This document shows, one piece after another, positions 8,624 through 17,198 of a DNA stretch of 64,000 nucleotides. Source of the DNA: Amycolatopsis sp. 2-15 (lineage in GTDB: Bacteria > Actinomycetota > Actinomycetes > Mycobacteriales > Pseudonocardiaceae); NCBI RefSeq assembly GCF_030285625.1, contig NZ_CP127294.1, forward strand, positions 7,162,001 to 7,226,000, read 5' to 3'. Made by a program: the position numbers and the translations under genes. Under the pieces are notes generated by a model, which was not told where the DNA came from, made no database searches, and saw only the letters and a program-made list of their open reading frames with translations. How positions within the stretch are numbered: the stretch's first letter is position 1; every line of letters starts with the position of its first letter.

Positions 8624-9517
8624 ATGGCCACGACGACCGAGTTCGACCGCACACGGCTGACCAGTGCACCGCGCGTTCGTTCGCTCCAACTGGGCGAGCT
8701 GAAGATCACCTACGTCCCGGACGGGCTGTGCCTGTGCAAACCGCGCGGCTGGCTGACCGGCACCACCGACGCGGACTGGGCGGCCAACCGCGATCATCTG
8801 GACGACGGCGGCTTCCTGCCCGCAGCCATCGGCGGGCTGCTGGTCGAGCGGGGTGACCGGGCGCTGCTCATCGACACCGGGTTCGGACCCGAGTCCTATC
8901 CCGACGACCCGGCCAACCCGACGATTGGCAGCATCTACGGCGGTGAGCTGCTGGACGGGCTGCGGCGGCTGGGCCGCGATCCGAGCCAGATCGAGGCCGT
9001 CGCCATCACCCACCTGCACCTCGACCACCTGGGCTGGGCCTGGAGCACCGAGCCTGGCACCGATGCGCCGCCGTTCGCGCACGCCACCCACTTCGTCGCG
9101 GCACCCGAGTGGGAGCGGCGCGACCTGGCCGCCGAGGCCGGGGCGACCGAGGAACGTCTGGCCGCCTTCGCACCCCGCGTCCGTACCGCCGAGGACGGCG
9201 AGGAGATCTTCCCCGGCGTGCGGGTCTCGTTCTCGGTCGGACACACATTCGGCCACGCCACGTACACCATCACCGGCGGCGACCGGCGCCTCATCGCGTT
9301 CGGCGACGCAATGCACGCGCCGATCCAGGTCACCCACCCCGAATGGGGCTGCGCGCTCGACCATGACCCGGCCGAAGCCACCGAGCAGCGCCGCCGCCTG
9401 GTCGACGAGCTGAGCCGTCCCGACACCATCGGCTACGGCAACCACTTTGGCGATGTGGTCTTCGGACGCGCCGAACGCCGACCCGACGGCCGGTTCACCT
9501 GGGTCCCCGTCGCCTGA
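8624..9517 (+). CDS. Metallo-beta-lactamase-fold hydrolase
   Basis: A 297-residue cytosolic hydrolase of the MBL fold, similar in layout to quorum-quenching lactonases and related zinc hydrolases. The metal motif HLHLDHLG lies near residue 130, later metal ligands are the His in SVGHTFGHA and the Asp in AFGDAMHA, and a late His occurs in GYGNHFGD. The start ATG follows a purine-rich stretch in a 50-base leader after the promoter repeat. It is divergent from the aldo-keto reductase and probably under the same MarR control. A strong hairpin follows its stop. Lactone hydrolysis is possible, but the substrate is not shown. Confidence 0.88.
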   Translation: MATTTEFDRTRLTSAPRVRSLQLGELKITYVPDGLCLCKPRGWLTGTTDADWAANRDHLDDGGFLPAAIGGLLVERGDRALLIDTGFGPESYPDDPANPTIGSIYGGELLDGLRRLGRDPSQIEAVAITHLHLDHLGWAWSTEPGTDAPPFAHATHFVAAPEWERRDLAAEAGATEERLAAFAPRVRTAEDGEEIFPGVRVSFSVGHTFGHATYTITGGDRRLIAFGDAMHAPIQVTHPEWGCALDHDPAEATEQRRRLVDELSRPDTIGYGNHFGDVVFGRAERRPDGRFTWVPVA

Positions 9518-9538
9518 CCGTCCGCTCACCGGTGGCAC

Positions 9539-9566
9539 GATGGCCCGCCGGACACGGCGGGCCATC
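9539..9566 (+). terminator. Rho-independent terminator hairpin
   Basis: GATGGCCCGCC - 6-base loop - GGCGGGCCATC, a perfect 11-bp stem followed by GTCGTTT, 21 bases after the metallo-hydrolase stop. Confidence 0.8.
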
Positions 9567-9649
9567 GTCGTTTCAGTAGCGCGTGAATGTGCCAGCGTCC
9601 GACTTGCTGCAGCCCGCGCTCTCCATCTTGGGACGCCGCCCACTGGTCG

Positions 9650-9766
9650 CTAGTTGCCCAGCCAGCTCAGCGCGGCTTTCTTGGCTGCCTCTCGGACGAT
9701 TTCCCGAATCAGGCTCGGGGAATCATCGACCCGCGCGATGTATGCCGAGTTGTCCGGGATCCCGAG
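9650..9766 (-). pseudogene. Short coding remnant, C-terminus of unknown protein
   Basis: An open stretch ending in a stop reads GIPDNSAYIARVDDSPSLIR then EIVREAAKKAALSWLGN. It looks like a genuine protein C-terminus but has no start and no recognised family. Nothing recognisable follows from 9767 to 10399. Confidence 0.3.
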
Positions 9767-10399
9767 TCAGATCTGGAGGGGGACCGACGATGCCCGCACG
9801 CACATCTCCACTCGCGCAGGAGCTCATGCCGGGGATCGGGGCCCGCTGATGGCCGGCGGTGAGGGCGTTTTCGGCCGCTCAAAGAGACGATCGCGGCGCC
9901 GGGGTGGGGCCTGGTGCTGGTGACCGGGTTGTTCGCCACCGCGGTGTCGGCGGCGACGTGTGTTGATGGTTGGCTCTCGGGACTTGCTGATGGACCGCGC
10001 GAACGTGGTGGGCACCGTGTTCCACGGGGGCGGGCATGCGCTGGCCAGCATCGTCACCGGCGGCGGGGTCACCCAGATCATGATCACCAGCGCCAACAGC
10101 CGCGGCGGACGGCCGTAGCGCTGCAGCCCGCGGCGGCGACTCATCGGTGATGGCCGGGTGGACGGTGCTGGTCACGCTGTCGGTTCGGGTTTCGCTCGAT
10201 CACGCGGGTCGCCGCGGACGGTACGACGGTGCTGACCAGGCGCAGGACGCGGAACAGGGATTTGTAGCCGGATAACGCACGACAGCGCACGGTGTGAACG
10301 CGATGGGCGGAGTTATATTCAAGGGCCCACTGAGGTCGCCCCGGGGTCTGTCTGATCAGGCCGGCGTGGTGGCGGAGGAGCTGGGGGCGGTGGTGCGAG
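9767..10399. other. Intergenic, no recognised gene
   Basis: About 630 bp with only short frames lacking motifs. The last 80 bases include a GGAGGAGCTGGGGG stretch that may help initiate the following regulator gene. Confidence 0.5.
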
Positions 10400-13123
10400 A
10401 TGCTGCGAAACCGACACAGCGAGCGGGTTGAGTTCGACCGGTTGGTCGACGCCGTGCGGGCGGGCCAGAGCCGGGTCCTGGTGGTGCGCGGCGAGCCGGG
10501 TGTGGGCAAGACGGCCTTGCTGGAGTACGTCGCCGAGGTCGCCAGGGGGTGTCGGGTGGTGCGCGCGGCCGGAATCGAGTCGGAGACGGAGCTGGCCTTC
10601 GCGGGCCTGCACCAGGTGTGCGCGCCGATGCTGGATCGGCTGGCGTGGTTGCCGGACCCGCAGCGGGTCGCGCTGGAAACGGTTCTGGGGCTGGGCACCA
10701 GCGCGAGCCCGCCGGATCGGTTCCTGGTCGGGTTGGCCGTGCTGAGCCTGCTGGCGGAGGCCGCCCGCAGGCGGCCGCTGATGTGCCTGGTGGACGACGC
10801 GCAGTGGCTGGATCAGGCCTCGGTGCAGACGCTGGCGTTCGTGGCGCGGCGGCTGTCGGCCGAGTCGGTGGGCGTGGTCTTCGCCCTGCGAGAGTCGCAC
10901 GAGACCGGAGAGCTGACGGGGCTTCCGGAGCTGGTGATCGGTGGTCTTCGCGACGAGGACGCGCGGGAGTTGCTGGACTCGGCGCTGCAAGGACCGCTGG
11001 ACCCGCAGGTGCGGGACCGGCTCCTGGCCGAGACACGGGGCAATCCGCTGGCGCTGTTGGAGCTTCCAAGCGGGCTGAGCCTGGCCGAGCTGGCGGGTGG
11101 GTTCGGGCTGCCGAGCATCAAGGGGCTACCGAGCCGGGTCGAGGAGAGTTTCCACCGGCGGCTGGCGCTGCTGCCGCCCGAGACGCGGTTGCTGCTGCTG
11201 GTCGCGGCCGCCGAGCAGAGTGGCGAGCCGGTGCTGTTGTGGCGCGCGGCCGAGCGCCTCGGCACCGGAATCGCAGCGGCGGCGCCGGCGGAGGAGACGG
11301 GCCTGGTCACGTTCGGTCCGCGGGTGTGGTTCCGGCATCCGCTGGTGCGCTCGACCGTCTACCGGGGCGCCTCTCCGGAGGATCGGCGCCGCGTGCACGC
11401 CGCGCTGGGCGCGGTCACCGACCCGGAGGGGGAACCGGATCGACGGGCGTGGCACCGCGCCCACGCGGCCGCGGGGCCCGACGAGGAGGTCGCGGCCGAA
11501 CTGGAACGCTCGGCGGGGCGGGCCCAGGCCCGCGGGGGCGTGGCCGCGGCCGCGGCGTTCCTGGAACGGGCCACCGAACTGACCCTCGGCCCGGTCCTGC
11601 GCGCCGAGCGAGCACTCGCCGCCGCGCAGGCCAAGCACCAGGCCGGCGCGCTCGACGCCGCGCTAGACCTGCTGGGCGTCACCGAGTCGGGGCCGCCCGA
11701 CGAATTCCGCCGCGCCCGGTGCGAGCTGCTGCGCGCCCAGATCGCGTTGGCCCTCAGTCACGGACGCGACGCTCCGCCGCTGCTGCTGAGGGCCGCCGCA
11801 CGGCTCGCGCCGCTCGATGTACGGCTGGCCCGCGAAACCTACCTCCACGCACTAGAAGCAGCAATTTTCGCCGGCAACGGCGAGAGAATTCGGGAGGCGG
11901 CGAAGGCTGCGCATGGCGCGCCTCCAGCACCGGAGCCGCCACGCCCGCTCGACCGCCTGCTCGACGGCCTGGCAGCGCAGCTTGTGGAGGGGTACGCGGC
12001 CGCAGTGGTGCCGTTGCAGCAGGCCCTGAACGCGTTCCGCAGCCCGGATATCGCTTCTGAGGACGTGTTTCGCTGGACATGGCTGGCCATTTTCGCCGCC
12101 CAAAACCTGTGGGATGACGAGACGTACGACGTGATCACTCGCCGGCACATTCAGATCGCCCGCGATACCGGCACGCTCGCCGGGCTCCCCCTCGCCCTGC
12201 AATCGCACATGTGCGGGCGCGTGTTTGCCGGCGAGCTGACCGAGGCCGAGCCGTTGCACACGGAATGCGAGGCGGTCGCAGAGGCGACAGGGAGCCAGAT
12301 TGCCCCTTACGGGGGCCTGCTGCTCAGGGCCTGGCAGGGGCGGGAGGCCGAGTTCCACACCCTGAGCGAGTCAGCCGTCGCGGGCGCGGTCGCGCGGGGC
12401 GAGCGCATTGCGCTGACTGCGACGGCGTGGGCGAGCGTGGTGCTCTACAACGGGCTCGGCCACTACGAGGACGCCTTGAGGGCAGGCCGGCAGCTCATGG
12501 ACTACGACTACCCGGACCAGCGGTTCCTGTCCCAGTGGGGTGGGGCCGAGGTGATCGAGGCGGCCGTCCGAGCCGGGGGGCGCGAGCTCGCCACCGACAT
12601 CTGGGCCTGGTTCTCGCCGCTGCTGTGCGCCACTGGCACCGACTGGGCGCTCGGCGTGGAGGCGCGCACGCGCGCGCTGCTCGCCGACGGGCCGGCCGCG
12701 GAGGACGCCTACCGCGACGCCATCGACCATCTCGCCCGCACCCGCCGCCGGCCCGAGCTGGCCCGGGCGCACCTGCTCTACGGCGAATGGCTGCACCGGG
12801 AACGCCGCCGTGGCGACGCCCGCGACCAGCTGCGCACCGCGCACGACCTGTACTCGACGATGGGCATGGCCGGCTTCGCCGAGCGCGCCGCCCGCGAGCT
12901 GGAAGCGACTGGCGAAACCATCCGCACCCACGCCACCGAGACCAGCAGTGACCTCACCGCCCAAGAAGCCCAGATCGCCCACCTCGTCCAGAACGGCCAC
13001 ACCAACCCCGACATCGCCGAACGGCTGTTCCTCAGCCCCCGCACCATCGAACAGCACCTCACCCGCATCTACGACAAGCTCATGACACCACCGAAACCGC
13101 CGTCTCCTCCGGCGCCACCGTGA
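10400..13123 (+). CDS. Large ATP-binding LuxR-family regulator (LAL)
   Basis: A 907-residue STAND-type transcription activator. It opens with LRNRHSERVEFDRLVDAVRA and a Walker A loop GEPGVGKT near residue 35, then Walker B LMCLVDDAQWLD near residue 135. A long helical, TPR-like middle follows, and a LuxR-type helix-turn-helix occupies about residues 857-895 (LTAQEAQIAHLVQNGHTNPD, then SPRTIEQHLTRIYDKL). In relatives the last helix continues as KLGISSRREL; here it ends in a proline-rich tail MTPPKPPSPPAPP, suggesting a small 3' frameshift that removes the final turn. Such regulators usually control adjacent secondary-metabolite or sugar-use genes, but no such cluster is beside it here. Confidence 0.9.
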   Translation: MLRNRHSERVEFDRLVDAVRAGQSRVLVVRGEPGVGKTALLEYVAEVARGCRVVRAAGIESETELAFAGLHQVCAPMLDRLAWLPDPQRVALETVLGLGTSASPPDRFLVGLAVLSLLAEAARRRPLMCLVDDAQWLDQASVQTLAFVARRLSAESVGVVFALRESHETGELTGLPELVIGGLRDEDARELLDSALQGPLDPQVRDRLLAETRGNPLALLELPSGLSLAELAGGFGLPSIKGLPSRVEESFHRRLALLPPETRLLLLVAAAEQSGEPVLLWRAAERLGTGIAAAAPAEETGLVTFGPRVWFRHPLVRSTVYRGASPEDRRRVHAALGAVTDPEGEPDRRAWHRAHAAAGPDEEVAAELERSAGRAQARGGVAAAAAFLERATELTLGPVLRAERALAAAQAKHQAGALDAALDLLGVTESGPPDEFRRARCELLRAQIALALSHGRDAPPLLLRAAARLAPLDVRLARETYLHALEAAIFAGNGERIREAAKAAHGAPPAPEPPRPLDRLLDGLAAQLVEGYAAAVVPLQQALNAFRSPDIASEDVFRWTWLAIFAAQNLWDDETYDVITRRHIQIARDTGTLAGLPLALQSHMCGRVFAGELTEAEPLHTECEAVAEATGSQIAPYGGLLLRAWQGREAEFHTLSESAVAGAVARGERIALTATAWASVVLYNGLGHYEDALRAGRQLMDYDYPDQRFLSQWGGAEVIEAAVRAGGRELATDIWAWFSPLLCATGTDWALGVEARTRALLADGPAAEDAYRDAIDHLARTRRRPELARAHLLYGEWLHRERRRGDARDQLRTAHDLYSTMGMAGFAERAARELEATGETIRTHATETSSDLTAQEAQIAHLVQNGHTNPDIAERLFLSPRTIEQHLTRIYDKLMTPPKPPSPPAPP

Positions 13124-13376
13124 CCGCCCTTGCCGCCGGCGACGGGGTCGGCGATCTTCTTCCGGTGCCAGGCTCAGGCCCCGCTTCTTGCTCATCCCCA
13201 GCGCCGTGCCGATCTCCGCGCCGGATCGGCCTGATCCACACGCACGGGGCTTATACCCCCACTGACGCTGCGTACGTAACTCTTCCGTAGTTCTTCCGAA
13301 GCGAACCCCGAGGCCGCCAGCCACTCTGAATGGGTACGAAACACCCGCGCACGAGGAAGGAAAAGCGACGAACACC

Positions 13377-13556
13377 TTGAGTGAGCTCGGCGCGCTGCAC
13401 CTGACCCGCCCAGGTACCGCCGCCGCGCCGGACACCTGGGCCGCCTGGCACGAGCGCCGCGCGCTCGTGCTGGACGCCCTGGCCGCCGAAGGCAGCACGC
13501 TCGCAGCTGCCTCCGCCGCGGCGGCACACCGCAAGGCAACCGAACTTAGGAAGTAG
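13377..13556 (+). CDS. Small Ala-rich protein, 59 residues
   Basis: Reads SELGALHLTRPGTAAAPDTW, AAWHERRALVLDALAAEGST and on to a Lys stop, with strong codon bias. A TTG start is assigned. The frame extends three codons further up to ACG, which lies 7 bases after GAGGAAGG, so an original ATG may have become ACG. Family not recognised; similar small helical proteins occur in actinomycete mobile regions. Expression depends on whether TTG or ACG is used. Confidence 0.5.
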   Translation: MSELGALHLTRPGTAAAPDTWAAWHERRALVLDALAAEGSTLAAASAAAAHRKATELRK

Positions 13557-13596
13557 CCGACGGAAACCGCACGGAGCCATGAGCGGCGGCGAGGAC

Positions 13597-13662
13597 CACG
13601 CGTCGCACGGGCGGCGCGCGAGGGCGCTGCCGGTCAAGCAGTCGGCCGGCAGCGCCACCTCC
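13597..13662 (-). repeat. Hairpin repeat, left inverted copy
   Basis: Contains the dyad GGCGCTGCCGG ... CCGGCAGCGCC (13623-13656). Its reverse complement matches 15510-15572 over about 60 bases with a few mismatches, through the arms, the CTGCTTGA loop and the flanking CGCGCGCCGCC and GTGCGACGC. Confidence 0.75.
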
Positions 13663-13724
13663 ACAGTTCTCAGAGACGGTTGCCACGGTCGCAGCCGGGC
13701 TGATCATTCGCGGCGCTGCGCACG

Positions 13725-13795
13725 ATGGACGTCTCCCAGATCGACATCGCCCGATCCACATCGTCGACGGCGCCGACACCTCCTCCGCCCCGTAA
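13725..13795 (+). pseudogene. Possible 3' end of a lost gene
   Basis: Adjacent frames read MDVSQIDIAR and, after a shift, IHIVDGADTSSAP before TAA. A strong hairpin follows 14 bases later, which supports this as a former gene end. Family unknown. Confidence 0.25.
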
Positions 13796-13809
13796 GCCAG
13801 GTCCGCGGT

Positions 13810-13849
13810 GGGTGGCCCAGGGCCACCTCATCCTCGCTCTGGGCCACCC
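13810..13849 (+). terminator. Terminator-like hairpin
   Basis: GGGTGGCCCAG ... CTGGGCCACCC, a perfect 11-bp stem with an 18-base loop region. No T-run follows, as is common in high-GC actinomycetes. Confidence 0.55.
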
Positions 13850-14040
13850 GCCGTGCGGCCGACGAGCCGCCGCCAGCCTCGGGCGCGATCTGCGCGCCGC
13901 GACCGCGGCGCCCTGCCGCGAGACCGACCGTCGGCGGTCGCATGTCCGGCACCCGCGTGGCGTTGCCCGGCCGCTGATCCGCCGCGACCGGGCACCTTTG
14001 GGTGCTATCCCGGAGCACCCAACCCGCGAATGTCTGGCCT
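13850..14040. other. Intergenic, nothing recognised
   Basis: GC-rich DNA between the hairpin and the convergent small gene; no coding motif seen. Confidence 0.4.
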
Positions 14041-14301
14041 TTAGGCGCCGAGGCGGCTGTAGAGGCGGCTGGCCAGGGAGGCGGCCAGCCGGTTCAACTC
14101 ACCTGACGGATCCAGCTGCGCGAACTGCCCGAGCAGCTCCGCCGCCGCATAGGCCTCGGCCTCCGACAGCATCGCCACCCACCGCTCCTGCCGCCCCCGC
14201 TCCACCAACCGCGTCAGGGCTTCGGCGTACTCGCTCAGGTCGCGCACCCCGACCAGGCCGTACCGATCACCGAGCGGATCGTGCGTGACCTCGTCACTCA
14301 T
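14041..14301 (-). CDS. Small conserved-looking hypothetical protein, 86 residues
   Basis: The start MSDEVTHDPLGDRYGLVGVR is preferred over an ATG 75 bases upstream because GAAGGGGCGCA lies just before it. The protein is predicted helical and acidic in the middle (LSEYAEALTRLVERGRQERW, then AEAYAAAELLGQFAQLDP) with no cysteines or membrane segments. Family not recognised. It is divergent from the promoter of the noncoding leader, so the two may share control sequences. Confidence 0.6.
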   Translation of the reverse strand: MSDEVTHDPLGDRYGLVGVRDLSEYAEALTRLVERGRQERWVAMLSEAEAYAAAELLGQFAQLDPSGELNRLAASLASRLYSRLGA

Positions 14302-14365
14302 GCTCGTGCGCCCCTTCGCTCCGCTATCTGTCCGCCGCTCCCCCGAAAATCTATGGCGACTGGGG

Positions 14366-14395
14366 TAGACATTCAACGACGAGTGTGTGTAATGT
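14366..14395 (+). promoter_or_regulatory. Promoter of the noncoding leader
   Basis: TAGACA - 18 bases - TAATGT, close to a housekeeping sigma consensus and unusually AT-rich for this window. Transcription would start near 14402 and run into the structured leader. Confidence 0.6.
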
Positions 14396-14401
14396 TCTCC
14401 A

Positions 14402-15049
14402 CGTACGAGAGAGACAACGTCAAGCAGGCGCGGGAGAGAACGTAACTACCCGCGAGGTGAGACAAGACGGTCAGGCAGCACGGAGCCGATCAAGGAACAG
14501 GTTCCGGCTGGTGACCGGGAGCAGTACCCCGGGACCGGGTGGTGAAGAGGTTCGGCCCAGGTAGTACCGGCCCCGGAGCGGTAGTGCAGGACGCGGGCGG
14601 AGCGTGTGCGCCCGCGAAGATCAGCAGTATCAGCAGTGGTTGTTGTTGTGTGTTAGTGCAGTTGCAGGACCGGTCAGGTGGCCGGAGCCGATCAGTGAAC
14701 GGGGCTCCGGGCAGTGACCAGCGGCGTCAGTGTGCTGGGACCGATCAGTGGAAGGGTTCCCCGCGGTGACGTTCGCAGCAGGTGAAGTAGCAGTACCGAG
14801 TAAGTGGAAAACACAGGAAAGAAGGGAACGGGAACATCATTGGATCGCCCGCAGCGGCCAGGTAGCGCCGCGCGGGTGCCGCAGTCCCATCGAGTTCGGA
14901 GGTGGTGCTCGGTTACGAATGAGCGATCCCCGCGGGATCCGGCTTTCCGCCGGACGCGGGTGCAGGACGCCGACGGTCACGTCGGTTGACAATGATGAAA
15001 ACCTAAAACCCTTGAGGACCCCGGGTGCCGCATGCGGCACCCGGGGTCC
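14402..15049 (+). ncRNA. Long structured noncoding leader upstream of merR
   Basis: About 650 nt with its own promoter and no credible coding frame, ending in a perfect hairpin just before the merR ribosome binding site. Visible order includes a hairpin with stem CGCGGGC/GCCCGCG (14592-14616), a hairpin CCGACG-GTCA-CGTCGG (14970-14985), and three imperfect copies of a unit like GCCGATCAGTGAACGG followed by GTGACC (near 14487, 14688 and 14750). GTGCAGGACGC occurs exactly at 14584 and 14960. The composition is rich in GA and GT steps, unlike the codon-biased neighbours. From memory, similar leaders precede merR homologues in other Pseudonocardiaceae; this cannot be verified here. It could be a riboswitch-like leader or an independent RNA terminated by the final hairpin. 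Confidence 0.6.
15016..15049 (+). terminator. Perfect 34-nt hairpin before merR (terminator or attenuator)
   Basis: GGACCCCGGGTGCCGC and its exact complement meet at a two-base centre, giving a 16-bp stem. It ends 20 bases before the merR start and is followed by TTCGTG rather than a T-run. It could end the leader RNA or attenuate transcription into merR. Confidence 0.65.
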
Positions 15050-15068
15050 TTCGTGATGTGGAGGTGGA

Positions 15069-15407
15069 ATGATCCCTGACCAAGAAGGACCGGCCACGCC
15101 CAGCGGGGCCGACAAGTTCGACGACGAGCACTACCCCGGCTACACCATGGGCCGGGCCGCCGACATGCTCGGCACCACCCAAGGCTTCCTGCGCAGCCTC
15201 GACGAGGCCGGCCTGATCACCCCGCAACGCTCCGCCGGCGGCCACCGCCGCTACTCCCGCCACCAGCTGCGCCTGGCCACCCGCGTACGGGAACTGGTCG
15301 ACCAGGGCACCGCCATCGACGCCGCCTGCCGCATCATCACCCTCGAAGACCAACTCCACGAAGCCCAGCGCCTCAACCAGCCCCAACGCCTCAACACCCT
15401 CGACTGA
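15069..15407 (+). CDS. MerR-family DNA-binding regulator
   Basis: A 112-residue protein with a MerR winged helix: YTMGRAADMLGTTQGFLRSL (helix-turn-helix, near residue 25), EAGLITPQRSAGGHRRYSRH (wing), then RLATRVRELVDQGTAIDAAC and a short coiled coil ITLEDQLHEAQRLNQ. There is no cysteine effector pocket, so it is not a metal sensor; it resembles the short MerR/HspR-type proteins of actinomycetes. GGAGGTGG lies 7 bases before ATG. It sits directly behind the long leader and perfect hairpin, so its expression is probably controlled at the RNA level. Targets unknown. Confidence 0.85.
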   Translation: MIPDQEGPATPSGADKFDDEHYPGYTMGRAADMLGTTQGFLRSLDEAGLITPQRSAGGHRRYSRHQLRLATRVRELVDQGTAIDAACRIITLEDQLHEAQRLNQPQRLNTLD

Positions 15408-15509
15408 CTCGGCACGCGGCCACCCGCGCCGCGTGCTGATAGTCGTCCGCCGCCGCCTCCGTGGCGCGTCCCCAGGGCGACCCGAACTCGGCCGGCTCGG
15501 CCGCGGCGA

Positions 15510-15572
15510 AGGCGGGCGCTGCCGGCCGCTGCTTGACCGGCAGCGCCCCCCGCGCGCCGCCGTGCGACGCAC
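15510..15572 (+). repeat. Hairpin repeat, right inverted copy
   Basis: Dyad GGCGCTGCCGG-N11-CCGGCAGCGCC (15515-15547) followed by CGCGCGCCGCC and GTGCGACGC, matching the complement of 13597-13662. With that copy it brackets the small gene, leader RNA and merR. Confidence 0.75.
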
Positions 15573-15933
15573 GCTTCTCGGACGTGGCCCGTATTCCCAG
15601 CCATACCCGCCGACGGATGTGGCAAACACACGGTCAGCCGCGTGTTCGTGTCATCTCTCCACGCCGGGGTCGCTGTAAAACGTAGCTTTCCTGCCCTGGG
15701 CGGCATCGCCCGCCAGCTGGGACCACCGCACATTCTCGCCAACCAGCTCGGCCACAACATCCCGGCCGACGAGGAATGACCACGCACCGCGTGGAGTGGC
15801 GGGGGTGATCACCATTGCCGGCAGTTCGGCCGGAATGCCCGGACCGGCGAGTAGTTCCGGTCTGCGGGGGTACGCACTCAGTGCCGGTACCGGTTCGTGT
15901 GCACAGAGGATTCCGCAGCACGTGGGAGATGAG
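15573..15933. other. Intergenic with a possible coding remnant
   Basis: Around 15651-15780 the minus strand reads FLVGRDVVAELVGENVRWSQ then LAGDAAQGRKATFYSDPGVE, which looks protein-like but has no start and no known family. The rest holds nothing recognised. Confidence 0.3.
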
Positions 15934-16788
15934 ATGCCAGGCGATTCGGGCGACGAGCACGGAAGCTTACCCCTGCGTTCTCCGGCCGGGAGCCGGGACG
16001 AGCCGGAGCTCGAGGAAGCGTTCGACCGGATCGTCGCCGAAGGTCGCGACCGGCTTGGACGTCCGCTGCTGCCGCTGGCGGCCACCGGCCTGCTCGGCGG
16101 CGTCGACGTCGCAGTGGGGGTGCTGGCGTACCTGGTCGTCGAGCACGAGACCGGGCAGCCGCTGCTGGCCTCCGCCGCGTTCACGATCGGGTTCATCGCG
16201 CTGCTGCTCGCACGCAGCGAGTTGTTCACCGAGAACTTCCTCGTCCCAGTCACCGCGTTGGCGTCCGGAACGGGTACCTGGCCACGGTTGCTCCGGCTGT
16301 GGCTGGTCACCCTCGCCGCGAATCTGGCCGGGGGTTTCGTGATGGCCGGCATGATCGTTGTCGCGCTGCCCGACCTTCGTGCCACCGCGGCCGCGAACGG
16401 TCTTCATTACGCCACATTGGGCACGTCTTGGCGCTCGTTGCTGCTGGCCGTGCTGGCCGGCGCGGTGATCACCCTCATGACCCGGATGCAGCACTCGACC
16501 AATGGCTTGGGAGTCAAGCTCGTCGCCGCGGTCGCCATGTCGTTCCTTCTCGTCGGCGCGCAATTGTTCCACTCGGTACTCGACTCGATCCTCATGTTCG
16601 CCGGCCTGCTGGGTGGCTTGGCGCGCTACTCGTGGGGCGCCTGGGCCCTCGCGCTGGCCTGGTCGTCGCTGGGCAACATCGTCGGCGGCATCGGCCTGGT
16701 CACGTCGATCCGGCTGCTGCGGGTGTCACACCGCGTCGCAGAGGCGCAGGACGATGCTCACGAAGAAGCCGGTGATCAGGCAGCTTGA
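15934..16788 (+). CDS. Formate/nitrite transporter (FNT) family membrane protein
   Basis: A channel-like inner-membrane protein of 284 residues. The start MPGDSGDEHGSL is chosen because GGGAG lies 9 bases upstream; earlier starts add an unlikely tail. After a charged N-terminal region with EEAFDRIVAEGRDRLGRP there are about six hydrophobic segments: PLAATGLLGGVDVAVGVLAY, AFTIGFIALLLARSELFTEN, LWLVTLAANLAGGFVMAGMI, LLLAVLAGAVITLMTRM, LVAAVAMSFLLVGAQLFHSV and WALALAWSSLGNIVGGIGLV. The FNT features LFTEN and NxxGG are present. Substrate could be formate, nitrite or another small anion. No metabolic partner lies nearby. Confidence 0.85.
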   Translation: MPGDSGDEHGSLPLRSPAGSRDEPELEEAFDRIVAEGRDRLGRPLLPLAATGLLGGVDVAVGVLAYLVVEHETGQPLLASAAFTIGFIALLLARSELFTENFLVPVTALASGTGTWPRLLRLWLVTLAANLAGGFVMAGMIVVALPDLRATAAANGLHYATLGTSWRSLLLAVLAGAVITLMTRMQHSTNGLGVKLVAAVAMSFLLVGAQLFHSVLDSILMFAGLLGGLARYSWGAWALALAWSSLGNIVGGIGLVTSIRLLRVSHRVAEAQDDAHEEAGDQAA

Positions 16789-16886
16789 CAAGGCGGTTGC
16801 GGCCTGAACGCCGACAGTGTTGGGGCGGGACCGACGTACTCGACTCGGCCCAGCGGGACCTCTGCCGACGGGCGGCAGGGCTCCCG

Positions 16887-17198
16887 TCAACCGAAGGCTG
16901 GCCGCCGCACGCTGGGCGGCGGCGTGCTTGCTGGACAGGCCGTCGAACCCGCCGCTTTCTTCCGGGCCAGCCAGGAGACAGTCGGTGCGAGCAGCGCGGC
17001 GAGCAGCAGTGCCACCGCGACCGGTACCAGCACCGTGGCCAGGCTGACCGCGACGTACCCGATCAACGCCAGGCCACCGGCGACGATCAGCAGGCGACCG
17101 AAGACGGCAGCCCCGACACGTAGCCCATAGGGCACCGCCGCGCGTACCTCCGCGGCAGTCCGCACACCGTGCTGGGGCTCGGTTTCATCGCTTTTCAT
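16887..17198 (-). pseudogene. AI-2E-type transporter, N-terminal fragment
   Basis: The first 80 residues match the AI-2E/PerM exporter family start: VPYGLRVGAAVFGRLLIVAG then ALIGYVAVSLATVLVPVAVA and LLLAALLAPTVSWLARKK, two membrane segments. After that the frame becomes nonsense and stops, whereas the family has about 350 residues with eight segments. The remaining gene is absent, so this is a truncated relic. Confidence 0.7.

Noticed and set aside
14539..14990. Short open frames inside the leader RNA
   Set aside because: No ribosome binding site or codon bias; translations are meaningless, supporting a noncoding role.
14986..15008. TTGACA followed by an A/T-rich stretch just before the merR hairpin, as a second promoter
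   Set aside because: No -10 box at a proper distance (nearest TAAAA is about 11 bases away).
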